The notes under the pieces were generated by a model. It saw only the letters and a list, made by a program, of their open reading frames with translations, was not told the DNA's origin and ran no database searches. DNA of 64,000 nucleotides from CAVVSQ01 sp963848825 (GTDB lineage Bacteria > Planctomycetota > Planctomycetia > Gemmatales > Gemmataceae): assembly GCA_963848825.1 (NCBI GenBank), contig CAWKFA010000008.1, positions 62,001-126,000 on the forward strand, given 5' to 3'. The position numbers and the translations under genes are program-made. This document shows positions 1-7,752 of this stretch, piece by piece. Every line of letters begins with the position of its first letter. Position 1 is the stretch's first letter.

Positions 1-644
1 TTGAGAGCATGCGCGTCGTTGGGGTTGAGCGCCAGTGCCTGCTGAAAACAGATGATGGCGGGGCCGAGCTGCTGTTCTTCCCTAAGCGCGTTGCCCAGGT
101 TGTTAAGTACGCCGGCGTGCCTGGGGTCGATGGCCAAGGCGCTCCGAAAATGTTGAATCGATTCGTCACGCCGGCCTGCATCCTTGAGAACGTTGCCCAG
201 GTTGTAGTGAGTGTTCGCATCGTCGGGGCTTAGCTCCAGCGCGCGGCGCAGCGCCCGAGCCGCATCGTCGAGTTGCCCCTGGCGTAACAGGACTGTGCCC
301 AGGTTATAGTGGGCATTCGCCAGATTGGGGGCCAGTTGTACAGCACGGCGATAGCACCGGGCCGCCTCCGCAAGCTGCCCTCGCGCGGTAAAAACATTGC
401 CGAGATTGACCTCCGCTTCGGCGAAGTTGGGAACGCATTGCAATGCTTGCTGAAAACAAGCACCGGCTTCGTCCAGCAGTCCCCGCGCGAGAAGTACGCT
501 GCCCAGGTTGTAGTGGGCGATGCCGCTGGACGAATCGGCCTCCAGGACAAGGCGATAGAGCCTCGTCGCCTCCGGCAGGTTGCCCGCTTGATGGCACTGG
601 ATTGCTAGCTGCAACGACTCGGCGATGGTAGGCATGAGGTTCAT
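1..644 (-). CDS. TPR-repeat protein, partial (C-terminus outside window)
   Basis: About 214 residues are visible, running off the left edge. The reading begins MNLMPTIAESLQLAIQ and consists of consecutive 34-residue tetratricopeptide repeats, with recurring NLGNVL and AHYNLG helix signatures. TPRs are protein-interaction scaffolds. It starts 25 bp after the stop of the next upstream gene on the same strand, and its N-terminus has the same layout as that gene (a short helix, then HQAGNLPEA-type repeats), so the two look like tandem paralogues. The neighbour continues into a GT9-like domain; whether this one does cannot be seen here. ATG at 642-644 is the first in-frame start. Function beyond the TPR fold is not known. 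Confidence 0.8.
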   Translation of the reverse strand, partial: MNLMPTIAESLQLAIQCHQAGNLPEATRLYRLVLEADSSSGIAHYNLGSVLLARGLLDEAGACFQQALQCVPNFAEAEVNLGNVFTARGQLAEAARCYRRAVQLAPNLANAHYNLGTVLLRQGQLDDAARALRRALELSPDDANTHYNLGNVLKDAGRRDESIQHFRSALAIDPRHAGVLNNLGNALREEQQLGPAIICFQQALALNPNDAHAL

Positions 645-669
645 TTTAACAGGCGCCAACAAAACAGCG

Positions 670-2364
670 CTAACTGGCAGGCGGCGCCGCCACATTCTTT
701 AGTGCGCTGGTGATGCGCTCGAATACTTCTGTCCAGTCGCCAAACCGCCGCTGGCGAAACAGACGCATGGTCGGATACCATGGACTATCCTCGCGCTCGA
801 GCAGCCAGCGCCAATCGGGCACGAGCTGAAGCAATGTCCACACGGGCACTCCCATGGCGCCGGCCAGATGGGCGGTCGAGGTATCGGACGTTATTAGCAG
901 ATCAAGGTTCTTCATCACCGCGGCCGTATCGTTGAATGTTTGCAGTCGTAGGTTCAGGTCGATAATGGCTAGCCGGCCCGCCTGGGTTGCTAATTGATCG
1001 GCGGCCGGCCCTTTTTGCAAGCTTAGCAGGCGCACGCCAGGCACATCCGCCAGCGGTTCGAAATATTTGAGCGGGATCGAACGAAGTGCGTCGCCGCCGA
1101 CCTTGGGATTGCCTTGCCAGACGATGCCTACTTTGAGGCCATCGAGGGATTGGAACTCGTCGCGCCAAAGGGATGTTTGTTCCACTTTGGGCTGGAGAAA
1201 AGGCCGAGCCGTAGGGATGTTGGCCAGAGTGGTCTGGAAAATCCCCGGTAAACTCAAAAGGGGTACCTGTACGTCAAAGGCCGGGACGGGCATGCCCTCG
1301 GTGATTACGTGATCCGCTCCGATGTTACCCTCGAGCAAAGTGAAAAGTGCCGGCTGGCAAGCGAGGATGGTTTTACCGCCCCGCGCGGCGACCAGGGGCA
1401 AGTAGCGCAGGAATTGAAGTGTGTCGCCGAAACCCTGCTCGTGGAATATCAGGATTGTTTTGCCGTCAAGAGCCGAGCCGTCCCAGCGTGGGCCCTGGAA
1501 GGCAGGTACTGGCCAGTCCGGCAGCGACCAGCGCAGCTCGAAGTCTGCCCACGACCCGGCGAAATCTCCTTGCAACAGGCGCAGCACGGCACGGCGGAAG
1601 CGCGCCGCCGTATGGCCTGGTTGAAGCCGAAGCACTTCTTCATTGTGCAGCCACGCTTCTTTTAATAGACCCAGCGAGGCGAGGGTGCTTGCCAGGTAGC
1701 CATGCGCGGCAGTCTGACTGGGCAAAAGGAGCATGACCTCCCCAACACGCGGCAAACCCCCGCCTGGTTGGCGATAAAGTTCCATTGCCTTTTGCAGCAG
1801 GCCATACTCCTCAAGTGCCGCTGCAAGTTTGCGCTGGCTTTCGGTATGCGTGGGATCCAGGCGCACAGCCTGACGATAACACGCCATGGCTTCGCTAAGT
1901 TGTTCCTGGCTATGGAGGGCACTGCCCAGGTTGACGAACGCATCGGCGTAATTTGGATCGAGTTGCACTGCACGGCGATAACAGGCTGCCGCCTCGCGGT
2001 ATTGTGCCTGCTCAAACAGGGCATTGCCCAGGTTGAAATGCACAGCCACCTGCTCGGGTTCGTTTCGCAAAACCTGTTCGAACCACTGCGCCGCCTCGGC
2101 AAATTGCCCCAGGCGCATGAGCACGATCCCGAGGTTAAGGGCAGCACCGGGTGTGGCGGGATGGAGGGCAAGAGCTTGACGGATCAGACGTGCGGCCGTT
2201 TCCTGGTCGCCTTGCTGGTGGGCGATCAAGCCCAACAGATGGTTGGTTTCGGCATTTGCCGGGTCGGCAAGCAATATTTGACGGTAGAGCGCCTCGGCTT
2301 CCACGAGGTTGCCCTGGCGATGGCGCGACAAGGCCTCTCGCAACAACGCGGCGGTGGTTGCCAT
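670..2364 (-). CDS. TPR protein with C-terminal GT9-like glycosyltransferase domain
   Basis: 564 residues. The first ~230 residues are TPR repeats (NLGNALFEQAQYREAAACY-type units). The C-terminal ~280 residues resemble glycosyltransferase family 9 / ADP-heptose transferase-like domains. The segment ILIFHEQGFGDTLQFLRYLP and the late motif ITSDTSTAHLAGAMGVPVW match the nucleotide-sugar site region of this class. Such TPR-GT proteins are common in planctomycetes and are inferred to act in cell-surface glycosylation or as peptide-binding scaffolds; the substrate is unknown. An in-frame ATG 69 bp upstream would overlap the end of the isomerase gene. I chose MATTAALL at 2362-2364 because it leaves a normal 25-bp gap and matches the start of the paralogue downstream. 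Confidence 0.8.
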   Translation of the reverse strand: MATTAALLREALSRHRQGNLVEAEALYRQILLADPANAETNHLLGLIAHQQGDQETAARLIRQALALHPATPGAALNLGIVLMRLGQFAEAAQWFEQVLRNEPEQVAVHFNLGNALFEQAQYREAAACYRRAVQLDPNYADAFVNLGSALHSQEQLSEAMACYRQAVRLDPTHTESQRKLAAALEEYGLLQKAMELYRQPGGGLPRVGEVMLLLPSQTAAHGYLASTLASLGLLKEAWLHNEEVLRLQPGHTAARFRRAVLRLLQGDFAGSWADFELRWSLPDWPVPAFQGPRWDGSALDGKTILIFHEQGFGDTLQFLRYLPLVAARGGKTILACQPALFTLLEGNIGADHVITEGMPVPAFDVQVPLLSLPGIFQTTLANIPTARPFLQPKVEQTSLWRDEFQSLDGLKVGIVWQGNPKVGGDALRSIPLKYFEPLADVPGVRLLSLQKGPAADQLATQAGRLAIIDLNLRLQTFNDTAAVMKNLDLLITSDTSTAHLAGAMGVPVWTLLQLVPDWRWLLEREDSPWYPTMRLFRQRRFGDWTEVFERITSALKNVAAPPAS

Positions 2365-2389
2365 ACAAACTCGGCTAGATTCGGGGGTT

Positions 2390-3334
2390 TCAATCCTGCA
2401 AGCTTGCCCGAGCGACGGTGCGCATCTTATCAAGGCCCGTCCTGGCGACCGTCAGCGGATCTTGTTTCCAGTACTCACGATTGAAGAGTTCAAGCGACAA
2501 AACGCCATGAAAGCCGGCACGGCGCAGGTCACGCAACATGGGCACCAGGGGCGCGACGCCGTCACCGGGATACACGCGATGGGCATCAGTGATCTCCGCC
2601 CGGCCTGGTTTGGCGGGATAATCGTTCATGTGAAAGATTTGCAGGGCGAAGCCGCTGAAGAGTTTCAAGTCGGCAAAACCCGAGCCGCCTTTGTGCAAAT
2701 GGTAGACGTCGGCCAGAATGCAGGCGTCCGGATGGCCACTTTCGGCGGCGACCAGCGCTCCCTCGCCAAGCTTGCTGAGCACACGCGAAAAGCCCCAGAT
2801 TTCAACTTGCGGGATAACACCAATCTGCGCGCCGATATCGAGCAACGCCCGGTAGCGTTCGGCCGCGCGATATATGGATAAATCCGCTTGATTGGTGGCG
2901 CCCACGGGTGGGGCCGCCAGGCGCTTACCGCCGATTTGCCGCACCATGTCCATCGCCCGACGGGATGCCTCCAGCGCCTTCTGACGCCGGCCCTCATCGT
3001 CGACGATCCACTCCGTGAAGCCGATCGAGCTTTCGACGCGTAAGCCCGCATCGGCGATGCGTCGGCCGAGGTCGCGCAGGTTGCCGCCGTCACGCGTATG
3101 GCGTTCCAATTCGTTGATCCAGGGCTCAATGGCCTGGTATCCCGCCTTGGCGGCAATATCAACTTCCGCCGTGATCGATAGCTTCTGCCCCTGAATGGTG
3201 CTGGTGTTCAAGGAATAAGTAAAGGGATCGCGCACAGCGGCGGGCTTCTGCGCCGCGGGGACCTGGCCGGCCACAGCCAGGGCGGCCGTGCCGGCAAGCA
3301 TCTCTCGGCGACTCATGTCCTGGGGCATACGCAC
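2390..3334 (-). CDS. Sugar phosphate isomerase/epimerase (TIM barrel) with Tat signal
   Basis: 314 residues. The N-terminus holds a twin-arginine signal (SRREMLAGTAALAVAG), indicating export of a folded protein. The mature part resembles the xylose isomerase-like TIM-barrel superfamily (hydroxypyruvate isomerase / sugar epimerase type). It has acidic and His residues in the expected places: QVEIWGFSR, ILADVYHLHKGG, FHMNDYPAKPGR and LSLELFNREYW, which typically coordinate a divalent metal. The substrate cannot be told from sequence; exported members are abundant in planctomycetes and thought to act on sugars from polysaccharide breakdown. It lies 28 bp downstream of an esterase gene and 25 bp upstream of the TPR/GT gene, all on one strand. 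The start could also be the ATG six codons later (MSRREML). Confidence 0.82.
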   Translation of the reverse strand: MRMPQDMSRREMLAGTAALAVAGQVPAAQKPAAVRDPFTYSLNTSTIQGQKLSITAEVDIAAKAGYQAIEPWINELERHTRDGGNLRDLGRRIADAGLRVESSIGFTEWIVDDEGRRQKALEASRRAMDMVRQIGGKRLAAPPVGATNQADLSIYRAAERYRALLDIGAQIGVIPQVEIWGFSRVLSKLGEGALVAAESGHPDACILADVYHLHKGGSGFADLKLFSGFALQIFHMNDYPAKPGRAEITDAHRVYPGDGVAPLVPMLRDLRRAGFHGVLSLELFNREYWKQDPLTVARTGLDKMRTVARASLQD

Positions 3335-3362
3335 CTCGGTTTAGCCGTTTTCACTATCCCAA

Positions 3363-4169
3363 TTACTTTTTATCGCGAAATAGTCTTGGCGAAAGCAAGT
3401 AAAGATCATTTTTCCAGACTGGCCAGGTGTGGGCGCCGTTGTCGACGTGCCAGACGTGGGGAACCATTATTTCTTCGAGCTTGGTATGCAAGGCCAAACT
3501 TGATTTGAAGGCATTGTCCTTGTCACCGCAAGAAATCCACAAGAGCCGCAACTGTTTTTTGGCGAGATCGGGGTCCGGGAGGAGGTTGTCGACCGACTTG
3601 CCACCACCGGAGAATGCTCCGACCCAGGCGAAGGTGTCGAGATGTTTCAGGCCGATGCGTAGGGCCTGACCGGCCCCCATCGACAGACCTGCCAGGGCAC
3701 GGCTCTCACGGTCCGCCCTGACGGGATAATGGGATTCGATATATGGGATGACGTCCTTGAGAAGATCGCCCTCAAAACCGCTGTTCTTGTTGCCGTCCGC
3801 GCCCTTGGCGAAACCATTGGGCATGACGACGATCATGGGCTGCAGTTTGTTGTCGGCGTAGAGGTTGTCGAGAATGATCTCGGCGGAGCCTTTCATGTGC
3901 CAGCCGGTCTCGTCGTCACCGGCGCCGTGGAGCAAATAAAAGACCGGCAGCACTGCGCCCTTCGCGGTGTTTGGCGCGGTATAAACCATCATTTTGCGTT
4001 TGGCGCCGACAGTTTTGGAATCGTAATCGACGGTTTCCAGTTTGCCGTGCTTGATCTTGTCGCGCCGCACATCGAACCCCTTGGGCGCGGCTGGCAGTGG
4101 CGTTTGTGACCAGGCCTGGGCGGTCAAAACCAGGGCAAGCAAAGCGCTGTAGCCAAGCGTTCGTCTCAT
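3363..4169 (-). CDS. Secreted esterase, carbohydrate esterase family 1 / feruloyl-esterase-like
   Basis: 268 residues with a Sec signal peptide (MRRTLGYSALLALVLTAQAW). The fold is alpha/beta hydrolase of the esterase D / CE1 group: PVFYLLHGAGDDETGW is the oxyanion-hole region, ALAGLSMGAGQALRIG carries the nucleophile Ser in GLSMG, and HVWHVDNGAHTWPVW carries the catalytic His. Members remove acyl or feruloyl groups from plant polysaccharides or hydrolyse small esters. First gene of an apparent operon (esterase, isomerase, TPR-GT, TPR) with gaps of 28, 25 and 25 bp. The context fits processing of exported carbohydrates, but the substrate is inferred. The 283 bp upstream, up to fabH, is a divergent promoter region with no clear motif that I could fix. 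Confidence 0.82.
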   Translation of the reverse strand: MRRTLGYSALLALVLTAQAWSQTPLPAAPKGFDVRRDKIKHGKLETVDYDSKTVGAKRKMMVYTAPNTAKGAVLPVFYLLHGAGDDETGWHMKGSAEIILDNLYADNKLQPMIVVMPNGFAKGADGNKNSGFEGDLLKDVIPYIESHYPVRADRESRALAGLSMGAGQALRIGLKHLDTFAWVGAFSGGGKSVDNLLPDPDLAKKQLRLLWISCGDKDNAFKSSLALHTKLEEIMVPHVWHVDNGAHTWPVWKNDLYLLSPRLFRDKK

Positions 4170-4452
4170 GCGGGGCCTCCATCAAAAAGGGTGCCGACTT
4201 TTCAACGCTCAACGTACGACGCAGTGCGTTTCAAGTCAAAGGAAAAACGGATAAAACTTGAAAAACGCCCAAGATTTGGCTACCTTAATTAACTCGCCAC
4301 GGATTCGGCGGCGGCGGGGGTTGCAAGACAACGCCCGGCGTTTTTTCATGGCTCGCCGCAGGCCTCACAGCTTTTTGTGGGGAAACACATCACGCGGAGC
4401 GTGCTACCTGCCCACGAGTCGAGCGTGACTCGTACTATTTGGGTGGTATTGA

Positions 4453-5478
4453 ATGAGTGCCGATAAATTGGAACGCTCAGAACGCCCTCCGTGCCGTAGC
4501 ATCATGGGGGTGCAAATTTTAGGCACCGGCAGCTACGTTCCAGATTCAGTCGTCACCAACGAACATTTGCAGAATCGCTTCAAATGTGACCAGGAATGGA
4601 TCGTCAAACAGACAGGTATTCGGGAACGCCGCCATGCCATGGCGCATCAGGCCACGACCGATCTCGGCTTCGAGGCTGCCCGCCGCTGTATCGAGCGCGC
4701 CAAGGTCCGGCCGCAAGACATCGACATGCTGCTGGTCGCCACGATCACGCCCGACATGTCCTTCCCGTCGGCCGCCTGCCTCATTCAAAATCGTTTAAAG
4801 CTCAAGTGCGGCGCTGTGGACGTTCAGGCGGCTTGCGCGGGCTTTATGTATGCGCTGGTCACGGGTTCGGCCTATATAGCGTCCGGCGCCAGCGATTATT
4901 GCCTGGTGGTCGGCGCCGATTGCCTGTCGCGCATCGCCAATCCTAACGACGTCAAGGTATATCCCCTGCTCGGCGACGGTGCCGGCGCCGTCCTTCTGGC
5001 GCGCGGCAGGCCGGACCAGGGCCTCATGCAATATTCGATGGGGTCCGACGGCAAGGGGGGTAACTTGATCCAGCGGCGTGGGTGTGGCAGCCGCATTCCT
5101 CCTTCGGCGGAAATCCTGGAGGCGGGGCTGCATTACATGGAAATGGAGGGACGGGCTGTCTTCAACTGGGCTGCTTCGATCCTGTGTGATTCCATCATGG
5201 ATGTCCTGGAAGCCGCCAACATGCGCTCCGAGGATGTCGACCTCTACGTTCCGCACCAGGCCAACATCCGCATCATCAACGCCGCCATCGACGTCCTGCG
5301 CATCGATCGCGCCAAAGTTTACACCAATATCGAACGCTACGGCAACACTTCCGCCGCCTCGGTGCCGCTAGCCCTCGACGAAGCCGTCGCCGAAAACCGC
5401 GTACAGCCCGGCAATCACATCATCATGAGCGGTTTCGGTTCGGGACTCGTCTGGGGCACGACGCTGTTTCACTGGTAA
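4453..5478 (+). CDS. fabH: Beta-ketoacyl-ACP synthase III
   Basis: Condenses acetyl-CoA (or another acyl-CoA) with malonyl-ACP to start fatty acid synthesis. The Cys-His-Asn triad is complete: VDVQAACAGFMYAL (Cys), LYVPHQANIRIINA (His) and ERYGNTSAASVPLAL (Asn). The C-terminal GFGSGLVWGT is also typical. 341 residues from the first ATG. The ATG at 4504 (MGVQILGTGSYVP) begins exactly where most FabH proteins begin, so the first 17 residues may be untranslated. No other fab gene is adjacent. It ends 13 bp from the convergent TerB-like gene. Planctomycetes often carry several FabH-like enzymes, so a role in a secondary lipid pathway is possible. Confidence 0.9.
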   Translation: MSADKLERSERPPCRSIMGVQILGTGSYVPDSVVTNEHLQNRFKCDQEWIVKQTGIRERRHAMAHQATTDLGFEAARRCIERAKVRPQDIDMLLVATITPDMSFPSAACLIQNRLKLKCGAVDVQAACAGFMYALVTGSAYIASGASDYCLVVGADCLSRIANPNDVKVYPLLGDGAGAVLLARGRPDQGLMQYSMGSDGKGGNLIQRRGCGSRIPPSAEILEAGLHYMEMEGRAVFNWAASILCDSIMDVLEAANMRSEDVDLYVPHQANIRIINAAIDVLRIDRAKVYTNIERYGNTSAASVPLALDEAVAENRVQPGNHIIMSGFGSGLVWGTTLFHW

Positions 5479-5490
5479 CTCGGCTTTGTT

Positions 5491-5910
5491 CTAGCCGCCG
5501 CAAGTGTGCTGTTCCGACGGTGCTTTCATGCACTCGCCAAAGAGAGCGTCGAACTCGGGACTGGCTTGTTTGGACTCGCCTTTTAGCTCGTGCATCAGTT
5601 TGCGTTCTTCATCTTCGATCTTGCCATTGGCGAAGACCAGCCGGCGCAGCCAGCTACATTCTTCCGAGTTGATTTTGCCTTTTGCCAGGATATGGTCCTT
5701 GACGGCCTGGTAAAAGAACTTTTCGAAGGCGGGCGTACGATGCTGCACGCGTTTGTGCAGCTCGACGAGAAGGTCGGCGGCGGGCCTCTCAATCTTGGGG
5801 CCAGCATATACCGCCTGGCGGAGAAGTTCGAGGTCTTTGCTTTCGACCTTGCCAACCGCCAATATGGCCTGTTCGATGCGACGTAGTTCCGTCAACATGC
5901 CGAGCTCCAT
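5491..5910 (-). CDS. TerB-like small helical protein
   Basis: 139 residues, mostly alpha-helical and charged, with no signal peptide. The pattern of two repeated units (ILAVGKVESKDLELLRQAV and ILAKGKINSEECSWLRRLV, then FANGKIEDEERKLMHEL) resembles TerB / tellurite-resistance-type helical domains, in which DG-like turns alternate with helices. That family is named for tellurite resistance, but most members have unknown roles in stress response or membrane-linked signalling. There are no other ter genes nearby, so a tellurite role should not be assumed. The gene is convergent with fabH. Confidence 0.6.
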   Translation of the reverse strand: MELGMLTELRRIEQAILAVGKVESKDLELLRQAVYAGPKIERPAADLLVELHKRVQHRTPAFEKFFYQAVKDHILAKGKINSEECSWLRRLVFANGKIEDEERKLMHELKGESKQASPEFDALFGECMKAPSEQHTCGG

Positions 5911-6004
5911 TGTTAAAAGACCCTGGGTTTGCTCAAACTGTGGAGGATTTTGCTTGCAATATTTGTACCGTCAGGGAACGATAAGCCCCATGAACACTTG
6001 CCCG

Positions 6005-7015
6005 CTAACCTCCGATCGCATGCATCGTGCGGAGCGGTTTGATGAAGCGTGATGTGTTGATCTCGTGACCTTCGGACTTCGCCTTGATGTTCTTACGCAC
6101 CAGGTCGGCGATTGCCTCGGCCGGTGCGCCGCCGCGCAACAGCGGCTTGAGATCGACTTCATCGAGGGCGAAGAGGCAGTTGCGTAGCTTGCCTTCGGCG
6201 GTGAGGCGGACGCGGTTGCAGCTGGTGCAAAAGGGGCGTGAGATGGAAGCGATGATGCCGACCCGGCCGCCACCATCGAGGTAGCGAAAGTCCATGGAGG
6301 GAGCGCGCGGATCGTAATCGTCGGCCGGCACCAAGGGCCCGAACGCTTTTTCGAGCTGATCGATTATTTCGTCGGCGAACAGGACCTTGTCCCGCTCCCA
6401 GTGATCTGCCCCGATGGGCATGTATTCGATGAAGCGCATTTCCAGGCCATGGTCGCGCGCGAAGCGGGCCAGCGGCACCACCTCGCTCTCGGTGATGCCG
6501 CGCATGCTGATGGCATTCACTTTCACGGGATCGAAACCCGCTTGTTTAGCCGCCATGATGCCGGCGATCACTTTGTCGAGCCCGTCGCGGCGCGTGATCT
6601 GGCGAAACCGGTCGGGGTCGAGCGTGTCGAGGCTGATATTGATGCGGCTCAAACCCGCGTCGAAAAGTGGTTTGGCCTGATCCGCAAGCAGGATGCCATT
6701 GGTGGTAAGGCCGACGTCTTTTATGCCACCTACCCGGCAGAGCATGGTCACGAGGCGCGGCAAGTCGCGGCGCATAAGCGGTTCGCCGCCCGTTAACCGG
6801 ACCTTGGCGATGCCCAGAGGTGCCACGATTTCCACAAAACGCGTGATCTCTTCAAAGGACAGGATCTCGTGCCGATCCAGAAAGGTGACATCCTCCGGCA
6901 TGCAGTAGGTGCAGCGAAGATTGCAGCGATCGGTGACGCTGATGCGCAGGTTGCTGTGGCTCCGCCCGAAGGTGTCGACGAGGCTGTTCAAGGTTTTTTC
7001 GTCAACTTCATTCAT
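6005..7015 (-). CDS. moaA: GTP 3',8-cyclase (radical SAM), molybdenum cofactor biosynthesis
   Basis: First step of molybdopterin synthesis: rearranges GTP to 3',8-cyclo-7,8-dihydro-GTP. 336 residues, normal length. The N-terminal radical-SAM cluster DRCNLRCTYCMPEDV, the SAM-binding VRLTGGEPLMRRDL, and the C-terminal second cluster PFCTSCNRVRLTAEG with NCLF are all present. The protein ends in the di-glycine (HAIGG) needed for activity in this family. Last gene of a same-strand run; it starts 33 bp after moaE. No frame break. Confidence 0.95.
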   Translation of the reverse strand: MNEVDEKTLNSLVDTFGRSHSNLRISVTDRCNLRCTYCMPEDVTFLDRHEILSFEEITRFVEIVAPLGIAKVRLTGGEPLMRRDLPRLVTMLCRVGGIKDVGLTTNGILLADQAKPLFDAGLSRINISLDTLDPDRFRQITRRDGLDKVIAGIMAAKQAGFDPVKVNAISMRGITESEVVPLARFARDHGLEMRFIEYMPIGADHWERDKVLFADEIIDQLEKAFGPLVPADDYDPRAPSMDFRYLDGGGRVGIIASISRPFCTSCNRVRLTAEGKLRNCLFALDEVDLKPLLRGGAPAEAIADLVRKNIKAKSEGHEINTSRFIKPLRTMHAIGG

Positions 7016-7048
7016 GAACCCAGCTTGCCTTCCTCTGTTGGTCGATTT

Positions 7049-7462
7049 TCACGTGCCCGGGTGAACCCAGGCCACGCTGCCGTCGGCCCAGTTTTCTTTT
7101 TTCCAGATCGGCACCAGTTCCTTGAGGCGGTCGATGGCGTGACGGCAAGCTTCGAAAGCCTGGGCGCGATGCGGGCAACTTACCGCGACAGCGACGCTGA
7201 TGTCGCCAACCTCCAGGTGGCCCAGGCGATGCTCAATCGCGATGGCGCCGACCGGCCAGCGCGCCCGGGTGTCTTCCTCGATTTCCGCCATTTTCTTGGC
7301 CGCCATGCCGGCGTAAGCCTCGTAATCAAGGGCCACCGTCACTTTGTCCCCGGTGAGATCACGCACGGTGCCCAGGAAGGTCACCACGGCGCCGCAATTC
7401 GGTCGGCGCACCTGCTCCGTGAGTATTTCATAGTCGATTTTTTCGCGCACCAGGCGAATCAT
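7049..7462 (-). CDS. moaE: Molybdopterin synthase catalytic subunit
   Basis: 137 residues. Large subunit of MPT synthase, which inserts the dithiolene sulfurs into cyclic pyranopterin phosphate with MoaD as sulfur donor. Family features: GAVVTFLGTVRD near the N-terminus, LDYEAYAGMAAKKMAEI, the HRLGHLEVGDISVAVAVSCPHR segment forming the active site, and the C-terminal PIWKKENWADGSVAWV with the catalytic Lys. Lies between moaD (44 bp upstream) and moaA (33 bp downstream), consistent with one transcript. Confidence 0.95.
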   Translation of the reverse strand: MIRLVREKIDYEILTEQVRRPNCGAVVTFLGTVRDLTGDKVTVALDYEAYAGMAAKKMAEIEEDTRARWPVGAIAIEHRLGHLEVGDISVAVAVSCPHRAQAFEACRHAIDRLKELVPIWKKENWADGSVAWVHPGT

Positions 7463-7506
7463 GTTCCGTGACCCACTTTATCTGGCGGGACCATCACAAC
7501 CCTATT

Positions 7507-7752
7507 CTACCCGCCGCTCACGGGCGGCAACAGTGCGACTACGGCGCCTGGGGTAAGCACGAACTCGTCATTGGCCAATTCCTCGGCGACGGCCAGCGCG
7601 GAGCATTCGAGTAGTTTCGCCAGCGCCGGCACGAGGTCGCGCAGACGGCGGCGCAAATCGCCGATGGTCGCTTTCTCCGGTAAATCGACAGTGAGCTGGC
7701 TGGCGCGGGCGATATCGCGTGCCCGGGCGAATAATTGCACGTCAATCTTCAT
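7507..7752 (-). CDS. moaD: Molybdopterin synthase sulfur carrier subunit
   Basis: 81 residues with a ubiquitin-like fold. It starts MKIDVQLFARARDI and ends PPVSGG, where the C-terminal Gly-Gly becomes the thiocarboxylate that delivers sulfur to MoaE. The reading frame extends far upstream, but the ATG at 7750-7752 overlaps the stop of the preceding oxidase gene as ATGA, and a length of 81 is normal for MoaD, which settles the start. The overlap suggests translational coupling with the upstream gene. Confidence 0.93.
   Translation of the reverse strand: MKIDVQLFARARDIARASQLTVDLPEKATIGDLRRRLRDLVPALAKLLECSALAVAEELANDEFVLTPGAVVALLPPVSGG

Noticed and set aside
1702..2484. Open frame on the plus strand (260 codons) opposite the TPR gene
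   Set aside because: Shadow of regular TPR coding; crosses the junction of two real genes.
5491..5910. Tellurite resistance determinant
   Set aside because: Only a TerB-like helical pattern; no terZ, terC, terD or terE in the window.
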